Shown: piece by piece, positions 1-5,873 of the stretch
How positions within the stretch are numbered: position 1 is the stretch's first letter
How the letters are laid out: each line of letters opens with the position of its first letter
NCBI GenBank assembly: GCA_019636245.1
Contig: JAHBXX010000044.1
Location: forward strand, 1-38,237
DNA length: 38,237 nucleotides
Reading direction: 5' to 3'
From: Planctomycetota bacterium
GTDB taxonomy: Bacteria; Planctomycetota; UBA1135; UBA2386
Program-made: the position numbers and the translations under genes
Notes under the pieces: generated by a model
Told to the model about the DNA's origin: nothing
Seen by the model: the letters and a program-made list of their open reading frames with translations, nothing else
Databases searched by the model: none

Positions 1-776
1 AGGATCCAGAGCAGTGGGGCAATGACTACGCCTATGGAGCGTGCGCGCCAACCTGCTCTGAGGATCGTCTAGGTCTGCAGATCAACCGCACGCATCAGGC
101 GTGGGCCGATCACTATGGCATGCGCCCTGGGGACACGGTGATGTTCCAGGAGCAGCAGCGATCCCCCAGCGGCATGGCCTACCGTGGTCTCCGGATGGAG
201 GAGGGCGGACATGTGTATGCCGTCAACGAGAACGGCTCTCCGGTGCTCTTCCCGGTCGATGACTACGCCTCGAGCCAGCTTCTCTTCGATCGCAGGCTCT
301 ACCTCGCCCTGAACAGCTGTGCGGCTGGTGTGCCTGGCATGCTGCTGACGGACAGGCACGGTGATCTGGAGATCAAGAACACGGGAGATGCCGTAGCCGA
401 CAAGGTCGGGCTGGTGGTGCCGGCCGCGGCGGTCGTCCGCGGTGGCGGGCTCCTGCTGAAGGTCGTGAAGGCACGAAAGGCCGCAAGGGGGGGATTGCGA
501 ATAGCTGACGGACAGTTTGGGAAGAAGCTCGGTAAGCATGCTGCGGACTTCGGGCTGAATCCCTCGAACCCACAACATCGAGAGGCCTTCAGGGGAATCA
601 TCGAGGGCATTGCTAGCTCGCCCGACAAGGTCGTCTCGGGGACTTTCCGCGGCCAGGGAGCGGTCGACTTCTTGATCAAGGGAAGTGATGTCGTCGTGAG
701 CAAGGGCGGCAACTTCGTCACCATCCTGAAGGGCGGGATCAACAACCCGAGTGTCATAAAGGCCCTTGGGCAATGA
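1..776 (+). CDS. 3' end of a polymorphic toxin with colicin-D-like tip (5' end outside window)
   Basis: The frame is open from the first base, so the true start lies upstream; about 257 residues are visible. The first ~110 are unrecognised. A hydrophobic Gly/Ala/Val stretch (about residues 135-160, containing VGLVVPAAAVVRGG) and a basic KARKAARGG linker follow, typical of the pre-toxin region of Rhs-like proteins. The last ~90 residues carry FGKKLGKHAADFGLNPSN, VVSGTFRGQG, DVVVSKGGNFVTIL and INN. That pattern resembles the colicin D-type (BECR-fold) RNase tip of polymorphic toxins, by recollection of the family. If so it would be a tRNA-cleaving toxin delivered to competitors. The next gene starts inside its stop codon (ATGA), as expected for toxin plus immunity. 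The large delivery part cannot be seen, so Rhs membership is inference. Confidence 0.7.
   Translation, partial: DPEQWGNDYAYGACAPTCSEDRLGLQINRTHQAWADHYGMRPGDTVMFQEQQRSPSGMAYRGLRMEEGGHVYAVNENGSPVLFPVDDYASSQLLFDRRLYLALNSCAAGVPGMLLTDRHGDLEIKNTGDAVADKVGLVVPAAAVVRGGGLLLKVVKARKAARGGLRIADGQFGKKLGKHAADFGLNPSNPQHREAFRGIIEGIASSPDKVVSGTFRGQGAVDFLIKGSDVVVSKGGNFVTILKGGINNPSVIKALGQ
480..492 (+). repeat. Tip-junction sequence, copy 1
   Basis: GCCGCAAGGGGGG, read in frame as Ala-Ala-Arg-Gly, immediately before the colicin-D-like tip of the first toxin. It matches two further copies at 1540 and 2289 in 12 of 13 positions, always in the same codon phase and always just before a toxin-tip domain. Confidence 0.6.
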
Positions 777-1243
777 CTAGCACTATCGAGAGCTGGTTGC
801 GTGGTGCCCTCGGACGCTGGCTTGAGCAGGTGGAGGGGGAGTTCTACGTGGGGTGCCATCCCGCCGTGGACGAGTCCCCAATATCGATATGGGTTCAGTT
901 CGCGGGCACGGCGCGTGTCAGGCTCTTCGGCAAACCTGACGGATGGGGGATGGGCTTAGACGAGAACCCCCCGATCGGGTCCGACATGGGGCCCGCAGGC
1001 CGTACCGTCATCCGCGATATGGCCACGATGAAGCCTTTCTTGAACTGCATGGAGTCTGCCCTTCAGGGGGCCGCTCTGTTTACATCCACGAAGTCTCCTG
1101 AACCCGTGGGCGTAAGATTGAGTTTCGAGTCAGGGGGGAGGATTCTCATCCTGAACTGGGGGGATGAGATCGTCGTAGACAGCCAACCGCCGAGAGATGC
1201 TGTGCCGGGTGATCTTGTCGTTCATTCTGTGGAGAAGGAATGA
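773..1243 (+). CDS. Probable immunity protein to the first toxin
   Basis: 156 residues, with no signal peptide or membrane segment, so it is cytoplasmic. I do not recognise the family. A beta-rich N-terminal half (ISIWVQFAGTARVRLFG) is followed by a helix around residues 75-95 and a C-terminal strand pair (VRLSFESGGRILILNWGD). The start overlaps the toxin stop as ATGA, and its own stop overlaps the next start in the same way. Small size, acidity, position directly after a toxin tip and translational coupling are the standard signs of a cognate immunity protein; the role is inferred from context only. Confidence 0.65.
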   Translation: MTSTIESWLRGALGRWLEQVEGEFYVGCHPAVDESPISIWVQFAGTARVRLFGKPDGWGMGLDENPPIGSDMGPAGRTVIRDMATMKPFLNCMESALQGAALFTSTKSPEPVGVRLSFESGGRILILNWGDEIVVDSQPPRDAVPGDLVVHSVEKE

Positions 1244-1860
1244 CGCGAGATTCCGAGTTCTCGGCATGCCGATCGGTGAGGCTGGGATTGCTGGCGCATC
1301 TGTTGCTGGCGGTCTGCCTCCTGGTCATCGCTGGCCCGGTCGCTGCGCTGGCCAATGCCGGCATGCAGGTGGACGCGGAGCGGACCTATGACTTCACCGT
1401 CCACGACTACGATGCCGTCATTACGATGGGCCAGGTCCATCCACGCAATCGCGAGGACGGCCACGATGCCGTGTACGACGGCATCACGCACTTGTTCGCC
1501 GGAATGGTGGATGCTCGTGCCGATCCGGGTTGTCGGAACGCCGCAAAGGGGGGAGCGACGACGGTCGGCGCGGGTCGCACTATCGTTACGACGCGCGGTG
1601 GCACTTCCGTCGCGATACCAGAAGGTTGGGTGGCTCGCACGGCCGACAATGGAAAGGGCATCGTTTACCAGCGACCCGGGGCGCAGGGCAACGCGGACAT
1701 GATTCGAATCATGGATCCAACGTCTCGCTACCCGTCCGGATATGTACGCTACTACAACCAGCACGGACAGCCTCTTGACGTGTTGGGGAGGCCAGCGGGC
1801 AGAGAAGCAACACACATTCCCCTCGACTATCAGGGGCCGATCCCGGGCTGGCCGAAATGA
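1240..1860 (+). CDS. Small orphan toxin with exported-type N-terminus
   Basis: 206 residues. The start follows a good purine-rich stretch (GGAGAAGGA) and overlaps the preceding stop. Residues ~15-40 form a hydrophobic segment ending ALANA, which looks like a Sec signal peptide. An unrecognised segment follows to ~residue 100, then the Ala-Ala-Lys-Gly junction. The C-terminal ~90 residues (NGKGIVYQRPG, GNADMIRIMDPT, RYPSGYVRYYNQHGQPLD, THIPLDYQGP) match a tip I remember at the C-termini of many Rhs and contact-dependent toxins; its enzymatic activity is unknown to me. It looks like a toxin tip parked behind the main gene. The combination of its own signal with a tip is unusual. The next gene (DUF6188-like) starts in its stop codon and is the likely antidote. 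Confidence 0.6.
   Translation: MTRDSEFSACRSVRLGLLAHLLLAVCLLVIAGPVAALANAGMQVDAERTYDFTVHDYDAVITMGQVHPRNREDGHDAVYDGITHLFAGMVDARADPGCRNAAKGGATTVGAGRTIVTTRGGTSVAIPEGWVARTADNGKGIVYQRPGAQGNADMIRIMDPTSRYPSGYVRYYNQHGQPLDVLGRPAGREATHIPLDYQGPIPGWPK
1540..1552 (+). repeat. Tip-junction sequence, copy 2
   Basis: GCCGCAAAGGGGG, in frame as Ala-Ala-Lys-Gly, just before the tip domain of the second toxin-like gene. It differs from the other copies only at position 8 (A instead of G). Confidence 0.6.
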
Positions 1861-2270
1861 GTCGATATCTGTTTCGAACGCAGAACGGCGAACTGGTGAT
1901 GCCACTGGAGTCACTGCCGATCTCGCGATGCATCGTCGACGCAGCAATATCGCTTGTCGCGTTTGTCGATAGCGAGGTGATCACGCTACGGATTGAGGGT
2001 CCCTTCGTCTTGACTGAGAACGACGGATCGCACGCGATCGATCCGAATGTGACGCGTACGCTTGGTCCTGCTGTTGCGCTCGTTGGAGCTACAGTGAGGC
2101 GCGCTCGCGCGTCGGAGACTGGAAGACTTGAGCTTGTCTTCGAGGACGGTCGGAGCGTCCTGGTCGAGCCTAGTGACGAGTTTGAAGCGTGGGAACTCAG
2201 CGGTCCTGGCGATGCCAAGGCCGTCTGTCGGGCGGATGGCGGCGTATCCACCTGGGGGGCGCGATCGTGA
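1857..2270 (+). CDS. DUF6188-like probable immunity protein
   Basis: 137 residues, cytoplasmic. The C-terminal part GRLELVFEDGRSVLVEP followed by EAWELSGPG and a final GG-x(2)-TW has the layout of DUF6188-type proteins, small beta-rich proteins often found next to secreted toxins (family by memory). The ATG sits in the stop codon of the preceding orphan toxin (ATGA), so the two are translationally coupled and probably a cognate pair. Antitoxin function is inferred from position. Confidence 0.6.
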   Translation: MSRYLFRTQNGELVMPLESLPISRCIVDAAISLVAFVDSEVITLRIEGPFVLTENDGSHAIDPNVTRTLGPAVALVGATVRRARASETGRLELVFEDGRSVLVEPSDEFEAWELSGPGDAKAVCRADGGVSTWGARS

Positions 2271-2288
2271 GCGAGCGGCGGTACAGTT

Positions 2289-2301
2289 GCCGCAAGGGGG
2301 G
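2289..2301 (+). repeat. Tip-junction sequence, copy 3
   Basis: GCCGCAAGGGGGG, in the frame of the following toxin tip (Ala-Ala-Arg-Gly). It lies only 18 nt after the stop of the preceding immunity gene, and little tip-like coding sequence precedes it. Confidence 0.6.
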
Positions 2302-2351
2302 CAGAGACATTTTTTGAAGGAGCAAAGTACTCTCAAAAAGTTCTGCAGCAA

Positions 2352-2564
2352 ATGAACAAAACCGATGACTTTCTGCATGCGTTTCCGAAAAGCGTCGATG
2401 GATTCGCCACCAAATACGGGCAGTGGACAACACGGAAGGGCGCGGACGGCCAGGCGTACCAGTGGCTGGAAATGCGCGGCAGCTATGGAGGCAAGACCGG
2501 AACCTTCGAGTTCATCAAGGATTCAAGCGGCGTCATCAACCACCGATACCTCCGCCCAGATTGA
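2352..2564 (+). CDS. Orphan toxin tip, probably lacking its proper N-terminus
   Basis: 70 residues from the only ATG in frame. The conserved-looking part, DGFATKYGQWTTRKGADG to KTGTFEFIKDSSGVINHRYL, resembles C-terminal tips of Rhs/polymorphic toxins seen elsewhere (memory, function unknown). The frame is open back to 2271, right behind the stop of the preceding gene. The upstream residues AETFFEGAKYSQKVLQQ read as the natural beginning of the same domain. The ATG therefore lies inside the domain, and no start codon or ribosome site serves the full-length version. This suggests a displaced, silent tip kept as a cassette. Its stop is one base from the next ATG. Confidence 0.55.
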   Translation: MNKTDDFLHAFPKSVDGFATKYGQWTTRKGADGQAYQWLEMRGSYGGKTGTFEFIKDSSGVINHRYLRPD

Positions 2565-2565
2565 T

Positions 2566-2919
2566 ATGCGGACTCCAGCAGAATTCCTGCGTTTCGCTGC
2601 GACAGAAGGACGGAAGCTCTCGGAGATCAATCCGGGGAGTGACGAGGTGGCCTTGAAACCATCATGCGCAATTAAAGCGATCGAGTTGCTTTCAGGAAGC
2701 CAAGTCGCTGTCTTGGGTGGTGATGTGCTTTCTGATTCGTCCGGGAAGCTGTCCTACGTTCACGAGAACTGGTATTGTGAGAAGATGTCGAGTGAAGCTC
2801 CTTTGGAGTTTGTTCGGCGCAGCCATGCCGTTGCTAATGCGTTCATTGCCGGACTGCTAAAGCGGAACGATCCACACCTTTGCGTTGTGCTTGTTCACTC
2901 TGAGCTTGGGGGTGTTTGA
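2566..2919 (+). CDS. Imm40-like probable immunity protein
   Basis: 117 residues, cytoplasmic. AIELLSGSQVAVLGGDVL followed by NWYCEK and EFVRRSHAVANAFI matches what I remember of the Imm40 family of polymorphic-toxin immunity proteins (helix, VLGGDV strand, Trp-Tyr-Cys). The start was taken at the ATG one base after the preceding toxin-tip stop (TGATATG). An upstream in-frame extension would only translate the toxin tip in another frame. Being intact while its toxin partner looks headless fits a retained antidote. Confidence 0.6.
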   Translation: MRTPAEFLRFAATEGRKLSEINPGSDEVALKPSCAIKAIELLSGSQVAVLGGDVLSDSSGKLSYVHENWYCEKMSSEAPLEFVRRSHAVANAFIAGLLKRNDPHLCVVLVHSELGGV

Positions 2920-2946
2920 GCCATTCACCCAAAGTGATTCGCGGCA

Positions 2947-3111
2947 ATGTTCGGCACGGCCTCGAATCGCTTGCTCGGAGGCCGATCTCGGTGGTCGCGC
3001 AGTGCGGCTATACCCTTTGCCTGCTCCCGTTTCAATGTCGGCGGTGTAGATGTGACCGTACGAGGCGCGGCGGTCGATGGCATCTTCAGGATTGGCAGCG
3101 CGTGGCGATGA
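2947..3111 (+). CDS. Short reading frame, possible remnant of a fourth toxin tip
   Basis: 54 residues, in frame back only to 2938. The C-terminal half (FNVGGVDVTVRGAAVDGIFR) looks like real protein with alternating beta residues, while the first half is Arg/Ser-rich and less convincing. The stop overlaps the next start as ATGA, exactly the coupling used by the toxin/immunity pairs upstream. I interpret it as the last strands of a mostly deleted toxin tip. No family was recognised, and it could be chance. Confidence 0.35.
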   Translation: MFGTASNRLLGGRSRWSRSAAIPFACSRFNVGGVDVTVRGAAVDGIFRIGSAWR

Positions 3112-3485
3112 GCAACGACGAGCGACTTCTGAATGCCTTCGAGCGCGCGATCCTGGAGAAGCTGCTCGATGGTGACCATCCGGTCTTGGCGGCTCTGCGC
3201 GCCCAGGTGGAGTCTTGTGAAGTGAGCAGCCGGGAGTTCACCGGTGTCGGCTTCTTCACGAATCTCAAGGTAGACCAATCCGTGGGACCCGCTCCGACCT
3301 CCCGTCCACGGATCCACGTCCGAGGTGTTGGTGCCGAGATCAGCGGCCTCAAGCACGGGGCGGGTTTCGTGCTCTTCGTGACAGACGGATACCTCGACTT
3401 CCTCGAAGGCTTCACGTACGACGAGCCGTGGCCACCTGTGATCTCCGAGTTTTCGTTGGTCGACGAGGGTCAGAGTTTTGAATGA
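3108..3485 (+). CDS. Small cytoplasmic protein, probable immunity protein
   Basis: 125 residues, no export signal. It has an N-terminal helical part (LLNAFERAILEKLL), then a conserved-looking SSREFTGVGFFTNL motif, a GAGFVLFVTDGYLDFLEGFT segment and a C-terminal PPVISEFSLV strand. Small proteins with this ExxGVGFFT / LEGFTY layout recur in bacterial genomes, often near toxins (memory, no name offered). The ATG at 3108 overlaps the stop of the short upstream frame; a TTG start further upstream would add an unlikely Arg/Cys-rich leader. It is the last gene of the low-G+C island. Confidence 0.6.
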   Translation: MSNDERLLNAFERAILEKLLDGDHPVLAALRAQVESCEVSSREFTGVGFFTNLKVDQSVGPAPTSRPRIHVRGVGAEISGLKHGAGFVLFVTDGYLDFLEGFTYDEPWPPVISEFSLVDEGQSFE

Positions 3486-3563
3486 GATCTCATGAGGCAG
3501 TTACTGCTGATACCGTAATGTGAGGGGCGCATCAGGAAGTCGTGTGGGCGACCCGCCAGTTCG

Positions 3564-3587
3564 CGACGCGGCCTGTCGGCCGCGTCG
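3564..3587. terminator. Hairpin between convergent genes
   Basis: Perfect 10-bp stem (CGACGCGGCC / GGCCGCGTCG) with a TGTC loop, lying in the 116-nt gap between the island and the 3' end of glcF. No T-run follows on either side. A convergent position is the main argument for a terminator. It also marks where the base composition changes. Confidence 0.45.
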
Positions 3588-3601
3588 ACGTACGGCGCCG
3601 C

Positions 3602-4858
3602 TCAGGTCGCGGGAACCAGCAGCTCGATCGGATGACGCACGGGCCGCTCGCAGCCGGCCGCGCGCAGGTGGCTGTCGATCTGCAGCATGCAGCCCGGGTT
3701 GCCGGTCAGCACGAGATCGACGCCAGCGGCGACCAGGCTGGCGGCCTTGCGCCGGCCGATCGCTCCGGCCAGGTCGGGCTGCAGCAGGTGGTAGAGGCCG
3801 GCCGAGCCGCAGCAGTCCTCTGGCCGTGCATGCGGCACCAGTTCGAGGCCGGGCACCTGGGCCAGCAGCTGCCGTGGCGCCGTGCGCACCCCCTGCCCGT
3901 GGCCGAGGTGGCACGGATCGTCGTAGGCGGCGCGCGCGCGGCACGGCGCCGGCGCGGCCGACAGGCCCTCGGTCGCCAGCAGCACGGTGACGTCGCGGCG
4001 CTTGCGGGCGAACGCCTCGGCGCGCGCGTCGCCGAGCAGGTGGCCGTACTCGCCGAGCGCGCAGCCGCAGCCGGCGGCGTTGTCGACGACGACGTCGGCC
4101 TCGGCGAAGGCGGCGACGTTGGCGCGGGCGAGTTCGCGGGCGCGATCGGCGTGGCCGGCATGCACCAGCAGCGCGCCGCAGCAGCGCTGCGCCGCGGGCA
4201 CGACGACCTCGAAGCCGTTCGCCAGCAGCACCTGCAGCGTGGCGCGATGCACGCGGCCGAACAGCGGCTCCATGACGCAGCCGGTGAACAGGGCGACGCG
4301 CACGCCGCGCGTGCGGACGCCGGCCGGCGGCCGGTGCAGGCCGCGCGGCAGCGGCCGCTGCGCGCGCTGCGACGGCAGGGGCGGCGCCGCCGCCAGGGCC
4401 GCCGGCAGCAGCCCCAGCCGGTGCCCCAGCCAGCGCAGCCCCATCGCTTCGGCGGCGCGCAGCAGCCGGAACGCCACGCGCAGCCGCCGTTGCCGCGCGA
4501 CCAGCTGCCACAACAGGGTCCGCACCAGCCAGGCGGCGGCGCCGCGGCGCGGAGCCGTGCGCTCGAGCGCGGCGCGCGTCGCCTCGATCAGTTCGCCGTA
4601 GCGCACGCCCGACGGACAGGCCGTCTCGCAGGCCCGGCAGTCGAGGCAGCGGTCGAGGTGCGGCCGCACCGCGGCCGGATCGGCGACCCGGCCCTCGGCC
4701 AGCGCGCGCATCAGGTAGACGCGGCCGCGGGGCGACTCGGCTTCGAGGCGCAGCTCCTGCCACGTCGGGCACGCCGGCAGGCACAGACCGCAGTGCACGC
4801 AGTCGAGCGACCGCGCGTAGGCGGCGAGGTCGAGCCGGGGATCAGGCGAGCACGCCAT
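3602..4858 (-). CDS. glcF: Glycolate oxidase iron-sulfur subunit
   Basis: 418 residues. Two CxxCxxCxxxC clusters, at residues 20-30 (CVHCGLCLPAC) and 71-81 (CLDCRACETAC), bind two [4Fe-4S] centres. Two CCG motifs further on (QRCCGALLVHAG, EDCCGSAGLYH) are those of the cysteine-rich domain of GlcF and heterodisulfide-reductase-like proteins. Within the GlcDEF complex it carries electrons from the flavin subunits toward the respiratory chain during oxidation of glycolate to glyoxylate. The start at 4858 overlaps the end of glcE by 17 nt; a longer reading would add a shadow of glcE. It is last in the operon glcD-glcE-glcF. Confidence 0.9.
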   Translation of the reverse strand: MACSPDPRLDLAAYARSLDCVHCGLCLPACPTWQELRLEAESPRGRVYLMRALAEGRVADPAAVRPHLDRCLDCRACETACPSGVRYGELIEATRAALERTAPRRGAAAWLVRTLLWQLVARQRRLRVAFRLLRAAEAMGLRWLGHRLGLLPAALAAAPPLPSQRAQRPLPRGLHRPPAGVRTRGVRVALFTGCVMEPLFGRVHRATLQVLLANGFEVVVPAAQRCCGALLVHAGHADRARELARANVAAFAEADVVVDNAAGCGCALGEYGHLLGDARAEAFARKRRDVTVLLATEGLSAAPAPCRARAAYDDPCHLGHGQGVRTAPRQLLAQVPGLELVPHARPEDCCGSAGLYHLLQPDLAGAIGRRKAASLVAAGVDLVLTGNPGCMLQIDSHLRAAGCERPVRHPIELLVPAT

Positions 4859-5873
4859 CGGGGTCGAGCGCGCGGCGAAGGCGCGCCAGCAGGTGTTCGG
4901 CGCCGGGATCGAGCGGCGTGCCCCGGCCGCGCCTGGCCGGCGCGGCCGCGGCGATGCGGGCATGGGCGCCGTGGGCGGCGAGCTGCGGCAGCGCCGCGTC
5001 GGCGGCCGCCGGCGAGGCGACCGCCAGTTCGAAGCGGCCGTCCCCGCGCAGCACGAACGTGCCGGCCAGCGCCGGCAGCAGGTCCGGCAGGCGGCTCGGC
5101 AGCACGATGCCGGCCAGCACCTCGCCGCCCGCCGGGGCGGCGAGGTGGTCGACCGGGTCGGGCGTGTGCTCCGGCAGCTCGAGGGCGCGCAGCCGTTCGC
5201 CGACGTACGCGGCGCGGCCGGCGAAGCGCCCGGTGACGGCGCAGCCGTCGGCCGTGCGCCGCAGCTGCAGCGGCGCCGGCGGCACCGGCTGCGCGCGCAG
5301 GGCCTGGAACAGCCGGCAGGCCGCGGCGACCTCGAGGCCGGCGCGCCGGAACCAGGCCGCGGCGGGCGGCCGCGGCCGCAGCCGCAGGTGCAGCAGCGTC
5401 GCTGCGAACAGGCGGCCGTCGCTGCCGACCAGCAGCTTGTGCACGTCGAAGCCGGCGACGCTCTTCACGACGCGGGCGCCGCTGCGGAAGCGCGTGCCAT
5501 CGGCGAGCACGCCTTCGAGGCCCAGCAGCAGCGACCGCGGCGCGACGTTGCCCGGGCCGCCGGCGCCGAGCGGGTCGTGCGCGAACAGGCCGCCGAGCGT
5601 GCCGCCGCCGGGGCACGGCAGTTCGAGGTCCTTCTCGGCCAGGGCGGCGTCGAGCCGTTCACGCGGCAGGCCGGGCTCGACCGAGCAGGTCTGGTCGCCG
5701 GCGTCGAGGCGCTGGATGCCGGCGAGCCGGTGCAGGCGCACCTCGACGGCGCCGTCGGCCGGCGGCAGGCGGTCGCGCCGGCTGCCCGAGCCGGCCAGCC
5801 GCACGCGGCCGGGCCGGTTGCGCAGCAGCGCCGCCAGTTCGTCGGCCGAGGCCGGTTCGAGCGCCGCCGTCAC
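4842..5873 (-). CDS. glcE: Glycolate oxidase FAD-binding subunit GlcE
   Basis: 343 residues, the usual length for GlcE. The N-terminal half has the FAD-binding-4 fold: RVRLAGSGSRRDRLPP, then LPCPGGGTLGGLFAHDPLG and PRSLLLGLEGVLADGTRFRSG with ARVVKSVAGFDVHKL. The GTG start overlaps the glcD stop (GTGA). It forms the second flavin-type subunit of glycolate oxidase with GlcD and GlcF. The C-terminal part is Ala-rich, as is the whole neighbourhood, and shorter FAD-linked oxidase C-domains are normal for this subunit. Confidence 0.85.
   Translation of the reverse strand: MTAALEPASADELAALLRNRPGRVRLAGSGSRRDRLPPADGAVEVRLHRLAGIQRLDAGDQTCSVEPGLPRERLDAALAEKDLELPCPGGGTLGGLFAHDPLGAGGPGNVAPRSLLLGLEGVLADGTRFRSGARVVKSVAGFDVHKLLVGSDGRLFAATLLHLRLRPRPPAAAWFRRAGLEVAAACRLFQALRAQPVPPAPLQLRRTADGCAVTGRFAGRAAYVGERLRALELPEHTPDPVDHLAAPAGGEVLAGIVLPSRLPDLLPALAGTFVLRGDGRFELAVASPAAADAALPQLAAHGAHARIAAAAPARRGRGTPLDPGAEHLLARLRRALDPDGVLA

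Noticed and set aside
17..779. 12-bp repeat GGGCAATGACTA at 17-28 and 768-779
   Set aside because: The first copy is read in a different frame inside a coding region and no flanking similarity exists, so a cassette duplication is not supported.
299..859. Minus-strand frame opposite the first toxin
   Set aside because: Translation shows no domain, and the plus strand carries a coherent toxin tip with ATGA coupling.
2916..3107. TTG-started N-terminal extension of the last immunity-like gene
   Set aside because: It would add an Arg/Cys-rich leader, and the ATG at 3108 is coupled to the preceding stop as for its neighbours.
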